The notes below the pieces were generated by a model. The model was given only the letters and a program-made list of their open reading frames with translations, was not told the DNA's origin and searched no databases. Below, in pieces: positions 11,391 through 20,525 of a stretch of DNA of 64,000 nt (position 1 is the first letter of the stretch; each line of letters starts with the position of its first letter). This DNA comes from Isoetes taiwanensis. Its lineage: Eukaryota; Streptophyta; Lycopodiopsida; Isoetales; Isoetaceae. Made by a program: the position numbers and the translations under genes. The stretch covers positions 372,001 to 436,000 of the forward strand of contig JAJEKV010000237.1 of NCBI GenBank assembly GCA_021234155.1, given 5' to 3'.

Positions 11391-11617
11391 CAAGGAATAT
11401 TCCTTATTACCTTGAAAGGAATATTCCTTATTGCATTGAAAGGAATATTCCTTAGCGCCTAGTTATCAGGAATATTCCTTATTACCTTCAAAGGAATATT
11501 CTTTAGTTTGTTTAAGTGCACCCATAGTTACAAGGAATATTCCTATTACCTTGAAAGGAATATTCCTGTTTGCATTGAAAGGAATATTCCTTAGTGCCTA
11601 GTTATCAAGAATATTCC
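11391..11617. repeat. Array of AAGGAATATTCCTT palindromes, left part
   Basis: Nine copies or near-copies of the perfect 14-bp palindrome AAGGAATATTCCTT, separated by about 7-50 bases, in two larger units that repeat (TTAGYGCCTAGTTATCA appears in both). The last motif, AAGAATATTCC at 11607-11617, is the target duplicated by the L1 insertion. Confidence 0.9.
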
Positions 11618-14374
11618 CTGGAAAGGAAAGTCAAGTTGATTGAAGAATATGAAGCTAAAAGTTTGGCCATAAAAAGCAGAAGTCTATATGTGAACTGCAT
11701 GGATGATTGCAGCTCAAAATTCTTCTTCAGAGCTGCTAAAAGCAGAATTATGAACAATGGGATTGCCTCAGTTCGAGATGACAATCAACAAGAGCTCTTT
11801 AAACAAGAGGACATCCAAAAATTGTTCTACACTAAATACAAGGAGTTATTTACAGCCAAGGATAATGACAATGCTAAAATGGATGAATTCTTTGAATACC
11901 TTGGCCCAAAAGATGATCATATTCAGGATGTACAGCTTCTGGCAGTTCCAATGGAAGCAGAGATTTTAAGCACATTAAGGAGTATGGCTCATGGGAAAAG
12001 CCCTGGTCCTGACGGTCTACCTCCTGAATTTTATGATCATTTCTGGGATGTAATGAACAAGGACATAGTTACATTTATGCATGGGGTGCTTGGCGGTCGA
12101 GAAATTACACCCAGCAATTAATGCAGGTCTAATTGCCCTCATCCCAAAGGTAGATATGCCTATCAACTTTTCGGATTGGAGGCCTATCTCATTAACAAAT
12201 GTGACATATAAAGTTTTGGCTAAGATCTTTGCCAATAGGATAAAAAAGATTCTTCAGAATAAGATCTGTCCAGTTCAATCTGGATTTCTTCCAGGGAGGT
12301 GCATCTTGGACAACTTCATTGGAGCTTATGAAGGTTTACTTTGGAATAAACTATCCAATCAAGGTTGTGTACTTTTAAAATTGGATTTCAAAAGAGCCTA
12401 TGACACCATTATTTGGAAATTTCTTTACAAAGCCATGGCACGCAGTTGGGTTTTCTCGATCAGGTTATTGGGAAAATAGTTGGCTTCAATGTAACTGGCT
12501 GCTCAACAGTTTTGGTTAATGGCTCTCCCTCCTCCTTTTTTGAGTGCAAAAGAGGAGTGAGACAGGGGTGTCCTTTAGCCCCCTATCTCTTCTTAATAGT
12601 AGCGAGAAATGGTTACTAGATATATCATGAAGATGCAACAAGATAAGAAGATTAGTTGCTTAAATCTTCGACTCAAAAGATGCTTTTTATCAAGAATGCA
12701 AGATCTTGACGATACCTTTGTGTTCTTAAAAGACAAGGGGACAGTATTAGAAATTTCCTCTCTGCAATGGAACTTTTTGGGAAGGCTTCTGGGGTGGTCC
12801 TGAACAAGGAAAAGTGTGCCTTCATCTCTGACACCCTTGAGAATCACATTGAAGACATAAGTGTTTGTGGTCTCCAAAAAGCTACCAAATTGTTAGGTCT
12901 TCCATTAGCTCTCAACATGAGTCTGCATGGCCTTTGGGAACCCATTGTGACCAAGATAAAGAAAAAACTTCAAATGTATCCTAAGTCTTTATCCTTAGCT
13001 GGGAGAATAGAGATAATCAATAGTGTTATTGCCATCTCTCATGTGTACTTCTCTTCAGCAATAATTGCAGACAAGAAGACCTATCAGGAGCTAGAGATCA
13101 TAATGAAGGAATTCATTTGGCAGGGCACACACATGGTAGGTTGGAAAAATTTGATTCTACCTAGAAGGAAAGGAGGGTTGGGATGCAAAGATCTTTTCCT
13201 GCAGGCCCAAGCTCTGGCAGCTAAGTTGGTCTGGAGAGCTCTGGACCCAGCTGCTAAATCCCCCGCCCTTGCCCTTACTAAGTATTGGATTGGGAAGACT
13301 ACAATAGTGGGAAGTCCATCTACACCTCATCACCTTCCTGACTCAGCATTTTATCAACTTAATACAGGGTCAGGCACTTCCACCATAATGAGAAGGATCA
13401 TCCAAGCTTGGAATCAGGTTTCTGTGTGTTTTAAAGCGAATCCAATTGAACAAGTCTCAGAAAACTTCAATTTCTTCTGGCATCAAGGGCTGGTTAGTGA
13501 AAATGATGGATGCTTAGCACTTAAACATCCAAGAAAATACAAGGAGTGGATGGATAGGGGCCTGGGTACAATTGGTAACATGGTAAATGGTGAGAACTGG
13601 AAAACATGGTTGGAAATCTCTAGTCTCCTACAAGATACCAGTTCCAATAGAAATATTTACAAAGCTCTAACAAGACACAATAGAGGGAGGGAGCATGGAG
13701 CAGGTGGAGGCGAACGGGCCATGGATGGCAAAGGGTATAATGTGGCTAAAGTCTATTCCTTGCTGCTGGGAGACCACAGAACTAAAGTTGCCAGTCAATG
13801 GGGTTGTACAGATCAGGAAGCCACTAAGGTTATAAGGAAAGGTTGGAAACTTCAATGTGCAAAGAAGGTGGGTCTTTTCAGGTGGCTTGTCCTGAACAAA
13901 AGCTTGAAGTCTAATGCTTACAGGGCTAAGTACAATAACCAAAACTCTGACAGATGCCCCTTTAGGTTGTGGCCAAGCCGAGTCATCCACACACATCTTT
14001 ATTTGTCCTTGGTGGACCCCTTTTGGTCCTGGATAGGCAATCATATTGGTGCAATTCCAGCTGCTGAACAGGATCTTTTTGACTTTCTTGCAAGTTCTTC
14101 CCTTTTTGTGGACACAATTAGATCATTATGCCTGTGGGTAATTTGGAAACATAGGAACAATGTTGCCATTAACCACCACAGTCCAGACTTGAACTATCTT
14201 AAGACTACCCTTCAATTGGAGCTAGCAGAAGCAGCCATGGCTCATAGAATGAAAAAAGGATGCAATTATGACAAAAGATGGGATGATTTGGGCTCTTTTC
14301 AAGGGTTCTATGCTTTCTTTTCGTCTTATTTCAGTAACACTTCTAATGTCTGTAACAGATTATCTGGTCAATAA
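11618..14374 (+). pseudogene. L1 ORF2 (RT and C-terminal domain), frameshifted
   Basis: ORF2 makes the first cDNA strand at the nicked target. Motifs in order: MAHGKSPGPDGLPPEFY (about 11980-12030), LIALIPKVDMPINFSDWRPI with SLTN (12130-12195), QSGFLPGRCILDN (12275-12320), [13 protein letters not shown] (12370-12410), [15 protein letters not shown] (12550-12595). The usual YADD box appears as DLDDTFVFLK (about 12700), so the alanine position is also altered. The frame 12767-14374 is then open for 535 codons: GVVLNKEKCAFIS, LSLAGRIEIINSVI, WQGTHMVGWKNLILPRRKGG, and a zf-RVT-like end (FRWLVLNKSL, CPFRLWPSRVIHTHLYL). Frame changes occur near 12110, 12450 and 12610-12770. The long intact 3' half suggests moderate age. 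Confidence 0.9.
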
Positions 14375-14711
14375 ACATTATGAAGGCGGCCATGCCCGGG
14401 AGGTTCCGGAAGATACTCGTCCTATGACTCATCAGGAGGTGCTGGCAGCTCTGCAGTGGGTCAAAACAGAAACGATAATGATTCGAACCTTACAACAAGT
14501 ACTGAAAGATGATGATATCTGGGTTTTCAAGCAGGAGATCAAGCCTTATTTTGAGGAGAAGCTTCAAATTTGTATGGAGGCCCGAGAGTCTTGGATCCTC
14601 TACATTCTGGATTCCTCTTCCTATGGAGCACAGGAGCTCGATGATCTGCTTTTTAGGTTTACCATTCACGCCTCGGCAGTAATCTCCTTAGACGGAGTCA
14701 CAGGAAACTGA
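14375..14711 (+). CDS. Extra ORF after L1 ORF2, unknown
   Basis: Directly after the ORF2 stop, a different frame stays open for about 110 codons to a TGA at 14709-14711. The product is acidic and helix-prone (REVPEDTRPMTHQEVLAALQ, then IKPYFEEKLQICMEARES). It matches nothing I know, and L1s of this type normally have only 3' UTR here. It could be a C-terminal extension of ORF2 cut off by a frameshift, a transduced host exon, or chance. No start codon clearly belongs to it. Confidence 0.3.
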
Positions 14712-14869
14712 AGACTCAGCACACCAGCAGGATTTACCAGAACAAAAGAAACTTTAAGCTTTTATAATTTTGTTTCTGATATTCTGTTAAAAACTTCAAT
14801 CAGTGTTTTAATCTTAGTAACTATCCTCCTCTGGAGTGTCAAGGCCATTTTCCAATTTGGCCTTTAGTA

Positions 14870-14886
14870 CAGGGGGTTTCCCCCTG
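14870..14886 (+). other. L1 3' UTR stem-loop
   Basis: CAGGGGGTTTCCCCCTG forms a perfect 7-bp stem with a 3-base loop, about 55 bases before the poly(A) tail. Stem-loops in LINE 3' ends can serve as recognition sites for the element's own RT. Confidence 0.7.
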
Positions 14887-14953
14887 TCTTTTTGTATTAC
14901 CATGTAATTACATGTAATATAATACTACTGCCGTTTCCACAAAAAAAAAAAAA

Positions 14954-15058
14954 AAGAATATTCCTTATTACCTTCAAAGGAATATTCTTTAGTTTGTTTA
15001 AGTGCACCCATAGTTACAAGGAATATTCCTTATTACATTGAAAGGAATATTCCTTATT
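14954..15058. repeat. Array of AAGGAATATTCCTT palindromes, right part
   Basis: Continuation of the array at 11391-11617 after the L1 insertion: four more palindromes or near-palindromes in about 100 bases, including the phrase TTTAGTTTGTTTAAGTGCAC that also occurs near 11510 on the left side. Confidence 0.9.
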
Positions 15059-16146
15059 GAGTATAGCCCTTTCATTTGAACTAGGCTTGTGGGATATATG
15101 AACCATTGGCCAATTGGGTCAGAAAAAGAGGACAGTGGGAAAGATTTTAAGAAAAGGATGTTGAACAAATCATTGGCACAAATCATTGGTTAAGGAACAA
15201 ATCATTGGCATGGTACGAGCCATATCAGAAACAGGGGAGAAGGGAATAGACAGGGATAAAAATTCCTTTTTTACCTGTGGTGACTGGTTGATTCCGATGG
15301 CGGGAGGAGATCGAACGACTAGATCACAATCCATATCCCCAATTCAAATGCAAACTCACCTGGCGCACCCGATTCTTGAGGAGATCAATGCCGAACAGGA
15401 AAACCAATTGAACAAAATCAAACGGAGAGGATCCACGAAGTTCAGAGGTACTCCTATTCTTAAACATGCTTTTGTTCCTAATCTAACAATTGCTTATGAT
15501 GTTCTACACAGATGCACAGAGGAGACTTAACTATGTTGGAAGCATGGATCGAGCTATGGGAGTAGCAGCGGACAAGGGGGATGAGGAATCCCAATTATCT
15601 AAAGCGAGTAACTAGAGAGTATTCTCATTCAACTTAAACGAGGAAGTTGTGCATGCAAAAGCAATCAACAAAGTCTTTGAAAAGGGCTGAGGTTTGGAGA
15701 TTCAATAGCCTCAAACCATACTTTACCAATCTCTATCACAAATGGCAATGTGGCGAGAAGCACATGTCTTGCTTTCCTCAAGTAGACTTCACCAACTTCC
15801 AAACAACTGTCCCGGACACTCTTCTCACAATTTTTCGGGAACAGGGACCATTGCTGATCTCACACCGCGTAACCTTACGGATGAATCTTGAGTCTTGAAT
15901 CTTGAATCTTGAGACCTTACGCTTACGGTGTTTTTTACAACTTACACTAAGTATATAACGATCTTGGAACTATATAAACAATATATTAATGTTTGTGTTT
16001 TAATCTGGTTCACATTTCGATTACATTAGGTTTGCAAGTCCATGCCTTAGTGCATAGAAAAGTTACTTCAACAACAGGTTAGCATGATTACGTAGATTCT
16101 ACAATCTCTGGCAAATTTCCCAGCAACATTTCATGCCAATAGTTAG
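15059..16146. other. Intergenic with one weak ORF (15297-15530)
   Basis: An ATG at 15297 opens a 77-residue product (MAGGDRTTRSQSISPIQMQT, later NKIKRRGSTKFRGTP). The KRRGSTKFRG phrase loosely recalls the RGPTKM motif near the start of some plant transposase-associated proteins, but nothing else supports that. The rest is AT-rich with no coding signal. GAATCTTGAGTCTTGAATCT near 15880-15910 is a short tandem repeat. Confidence 0.25.
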
Positions 16147-19100
16147 TCAGTTCATATGCATAAGATGTACCTTTAATCTTATGTTTGACTGGACAAGAAC
16201 TTTCTTTCCTTGAATAAGCCTGTACTTTTGATGGCAACCAGGAATCAATTCAAAGTAGTTACCAGCTATAACTTCATTACCACAATAAAATTCATTTCCA
16301 TAGTCATCCTTGGTGTCTTCTTCGAGGGCATGTTTCACTTCTGTGCACTGGATGAGATAATAAGGGACCCTTTTATAATTGTCTGGGGATGTGAATGATG
16401 CAAAATAATCTCCAACCTGCACTGTCTCATCCACATTGTCCACGTCATTTGCCCACAAGTCATCTGCCTCGTACCCATCTTCTTCAACATTGTCCCTGTT
16501 TGTAGGCTCTAGTTTTCTCAACTCCCACTTGCCACAATGATCAGCATTCTCACAAGCAGGCCAATCAAAATTGATGCATGCCTTACAAAAATATGAAAGA
16601 GATCTACACATTAACTTTGTTGGATCATTTGGATCTATGGATGATACGCTAATGAAGAGATTGCACCCCTTTCACTTTGGGAGCACATCAAATCTTTGGG
16701 AACGGTCAATGTCGGACACCTTCCAAAATACCCTTTCCACATCAGAAATTTTCTCTTCAAGAACCTCACCATGCGGTTTACGCATTTTTTTTATCACTTT
16801 CCCATCCTTTTTTTTTCTTTTGTTACGCGCCGAGCCATAGTTTGGCTATGGCTCCTTCTCAAATCATGTGTGCCCTTCCCATGCCCCCGAGCCAAAGAAA
16901 TTCCCGGTGCATTCTGATCTTACGCTCTTGATGATACCTAGTTACATGATAGAAAGCTCTTCTCGACTTGAATTGGGCTGCACACCCGTCCGAATTTAAA
17001 CTAAGTGGTATTTCATATGACCAGCACCATTTTCTTCGACCAATTGAGGTGCATCTTGAATGCTTTTTGTACAAAGTGAGTATCATGTGTTTTGTCATCT
17101 GAAATAAAGAAGTGCACACATTTCCTCATTTTACCCTGTACCTTGAACATCGTGATGTGGACCAATATGCTGATTTGTTCATTGTACCAATGTTGTGCTT
17201 GAATCTCGTTGAATGGCTTCAAAGTATAATTCTCAGAAATCAACAACCCGATAATACTCAGTATCATCGAAGACTCTTCATGGATTCCTTTGAATTATGC
17301 GCTCGCCAATGTGCCACAAAGTTATGATATACAAACTTCAAAATATGATCAAACATGTTATCCAACATATTACTGGAGCTGCCTTTCTTGTCAATTAGCT
17401 TTAGTCTTCGTGAAGTTCCTTTCTTCGAGGGCTCATTAACGTAACCATAGACTTGCCAATCAAGCGTTTGATCAATCTGCTCCTTGTATTCTCTTGGACA
17501 CAACTCAATTAATTGTTTCCCACAATTTCCACAATCGATTTGATACATTGTAGCTTATGCCACTTCGTTACTTTCTGCTGCTCTGTCACATACCATAGCC
17601 CTCAAAATGTGCTAACATTATCAAATGTCTTGTTCTTGGCTTGACATATTCCGGCATGAGCCGGATCGCACACACCACAATTGCACGAACAATTTTCATG
17701 GAGTCTTGACCTCATCAAATTAAATGCACCTTGTACGGATCGATTGCTCATGTTTCACGCAACAACATGTGTTTCTTTCCTTTAGCTTTCTAATGCAAGA
17801 AGGTTTTAAGTATTCAAATTGCCTAAGCCCAATCCGAACCTCTGGATACTGATCCACAAAATTCTGGAATAATTCAGCCTGTAAAATTACAGTGAAATAA
17901 AATTAGTCACCTCATTACATTACATTACATACAAATCTTTTACATATTCAAGACCCTAAACTCCCACACATACATGTACATTCGACATGATTTTTTTTTT
18001 TTCATTTACTATGAAGTCACATAATTTTTGACAATTAATACATCTCCACACTAATTTCTTCTTAGTTCTTGTCTACATCTACAATACATCCGAATATACA
18101 TGTAAACAAATATACATCGGAATATACATGTAAACAAATATACATGTACGTGTTGCCATGAAATAATTTGACATTTCCATGTAGAACAACTAGGAAGGAT
18201 TTGCATCTACATTACATTCAAAAAGTAAAGAAATCTGTTACAAACTTTACATCAAGTGTTACAAAATAAAAGAAGACATTTTATTACGCCAAAAAGTAAA
18301 GAAATCTACAAACTTTACATCAGTGTACAAAATAAAAAACATCTTTATTCTGAAAAACAAGATGCAATTCTGACTAAATTACGGTCGTATTTTTGTGTAA
18401 TGTCAATATATTGAATTGGTTGTGTCCTCTTCTTCATGACATCTCTAATTTTTGGTGAAACCTTTGAGTTATCTAACCAAAACTGAGCAACCATATCCTT
18501 CATAGCCCGATCTATCATATTTGTTCTTGGATTTCGACACGCTAATGCCCTGATTTGTTCCACCTAATGACATTCTTTTCCTTCTCTCCTTTGCTAGTTT
18601 CATATTTCTAGGATGTATTTTCAGCAACTTAGGCTGCTAGTGAAGTCTTACGTAATTCTCCTTCCTCTCCAACCACCATAGATAGTACAGAATGCTTTGC
18701 GGCAAAGTCTGTCATTGCTATTTTATTTTTGACGCGTCTTGGAGGCCATCCTTTAAATTCTTTACGGATCTGTTTTTCACGATAGCCTCTTGAGGCCTTC
18801 CAATGGCTTGGCTCAAATAGGAATTGCAATCTTTTGTCCTGCAATAATCTTCTTGCAAATGTATTTTGCTGTTTTGGAGTCAAATTAGATACCTCATTCA
18901 TTATGAGATTTATAGAAGCATTCACCTTTCTTCTAATTGGCTTTGTCACATATCCACCCCTACAAACCCTCTGTTTTCGATTTTCTTTTGCACGCTTGTA
19001 ATTGATTGCTTTAGAAACTTCATCAACGGGGAGGATTGAAATCTGAACCCGATGCTGACCTCGAAGTGCTTGCATGAGAGTCCAATCCTTCTTCCATAGT

Positions 19101-19255
19101 TTCTTCTTCAACCGATGCTTTAAGACATCGATCCATTCTGCGAGAGAAGGGGATACAACATCCCGCACAAAAATCAGATTATTAACCAGATTTGTATTCT
19201 TTGCTTGAAGGGATTTGTATTCTCGCTTGAAGGAAAGGGATTTCAATTTCTTCAA
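16147..19255 (-). pseudogene. Decayed multi-exon gene, DFSENY / SDGCAAQFKS-type family
   Basis: Order of readable pieces on the minus strand: 18629-19255 (basic N-terminal part); 18345-18563 (FWLDNSKVSPKIRDVMKKR, then TQPIQYIDITQKYDRN); an exon at about 17560-17881 entered through a TTTTACAG acceptor (LFQNFVDQYPEVRIGLRQFE, then RNTCCCVKHEQ); 17264-17548 (CGNCGKQLIELCP, then FVYHNFVAHWR); 17013-17267 (SENYTLKPFNEIQAQHW, then ISDDKTHDTHFVQKAF); 16859-17119 (SDGCAAQFKSRRAFYHVTRY); and 16147-16611 (CKACINFDWPACENADHC, then GDYFASFTSPDNYK). These blocks match, from memory, a widespread unnamed plant and animal family that looks transposon-derived; its biochemical role is unknown to me. The D-F-S-E-N-Y motif is broken by a frameshift that looks like a two-base loss. 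HGKG-type residues after SDGCAAQ are degraded (GGMGRAHMI). Confidence 0.65.
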
Positions 19256-19895
19256 GATACATTTGTTTCTTGAAATGCATTCGATTTAGGAGCAGCTATA
19301 ATCGATTCGGGCCAAGTTTTCGTTGAGGTAGAATTCGGAGCCATGTTTGATCGATTGAGGAAAGTTTAAAATGTGCGCCAAAGTTTTTTTTTTTTTTTCG
19401 CAGGCAAGAGTACAAGATTTCAGGAGGATTTGGTATAATTATGGAGAATATTGTACGTCAACCGCCTTTATTAATGATAGGCAACTCCATGTAAAATTCA
19501 AAATGTACATTACAAACACTTTAACCCAGTTCAAATTTTTACATCAATATACAAAAAAATTCAATCACCCTTTCATGCTTCTACCCGTTCGTTCTAGAGG
19601 TAAAAGTTCTCTTATGCAAGTTGCTATGACGTCAGAGGTGAGAGCGTACCCTAATTTCAAGCCAAAGTGGTGCCTGGGCGTTGTCCATCTATATAGCGGC
19701 TCTTAGGCACCAAATCATGGAACATCCTAACTTCTGCTATTGATGGAAAACCTCGAGCATCACTATGACTTGAAATTAGAGGACGCGTCCCCTTCGGCGT
19801 CGTGGTGGATTGTACAAGGACGGAGGTAACAAGGTCTTTGAGTACTCTATTATTGTGGCCACGGATAATACAGGCCTGGTGGTTGCCTGGTCCCG
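19256..19895. other. Intergenic, no gene seen
   Basis: A T run lies at 19384-19398; no supported coding. The minus-strand frame that continues into the inverted repeat (19657-20079) has no recognisable domain. Confidence 0.5.
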
Positions 19896-20130
19896 TCCCG
19901 TCCACTGTATAGGTAAGGCGTAACTCCGATATGCCAAATGTGCGTTTGAATGTCATCGGGATCGTGTATCTGTACCTCGATTCCTTTGGGCGGCACCTGC
20001 CATATAAATCCATTAGGTATGTAGAGCATGTGCCACCCAAAGGAATGGAGTACCGGTACAGGGTCCTGATAGCATCCAAATGCCAGTTTGGCGTACCGGA
20101 GATACGCCTTACCTATCTAGTGGATGGGAT
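19896..20130. repeat. Head-to-head inverted repeat, about 100-bp arms
   Basis: Arm 1 (19896-19996) and arm 2 (20030-20130) are reverse complements at roughly three quarters of positions, with a 33-base spacer. Shared words include GTGCCRCCCAAAGGAAT next to the loop and TACGCCTTACCTAT near the outer ends. Both arms translate into similar peptides (ISELRLTYTVDG on the minus strand, VPEIRLTYLVDG on the plus strand). A transcript would fold into a long imperfect hairpin. Possible readings are a foldback element, a hairpin small-RNA precursor, or an inverted duplication of a coding piece. Confidence 0.75.
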
Positions 20131-20525
20131 CGAAGTTACAAATTGTTGAAATGACCTGAACCATCATACATGCATGAAAGAAACATAGAGCACGGTAAGG
20201 AAATATATAGAAGACAAAAACTTGTAACAAAAAACACAACTTTTTATTGATAGTGCCAGGGACTATTACAATAGTTTGAAAATCCTCATGCATGGTTACA
20301 ATATACTGAACATACTCATCACATCATCTATCTAGGCAGACACCATCTTCATCAGTTTCATCGTTCGAAGTTCCATCCTCTTCTGCCTGGTGGCCTAGGT
20401 TCAACCTCCGATGACCCTTTCCCTTAGTGCAACATCCTCGAGGTATGTTTCTTCTAGCACGTTCTCTGTTTGTCAAGGTAAGCGGCATTGGAGAATCCAA
20501 TGGATCACGTAGGCCAGTCAAGTCC
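20131..20525. other. Spacer 3' of hAT transposase
   Basis: No supported gene. A minus-strand frame at 20324-20521 is rich in Asp/Glu near its end and may be a frameshifted transposase tail. The rest is AT-rich. Confidence 0.4.

Larger units (their letters stand above)
11618..14953 (+). mobile_element. 5'-truncated plant L1 LINE
   Basis: A non-LTR retrotransposon bounded by an 11-bp target duplication, AAGAATATTCC (11607-11617 and 14954-14964). It ends in a poly(A) tail from 14939. ORF1 and the endonuclease are missing, so reverse transcription stopped early. The remaining ORF2 has the RT and the long C-terminal region of plant L1s. Its 3' UTR has the strong stem-loop usual in such elements. 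Frameshifts show it is dead. Confidence 0.92.
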
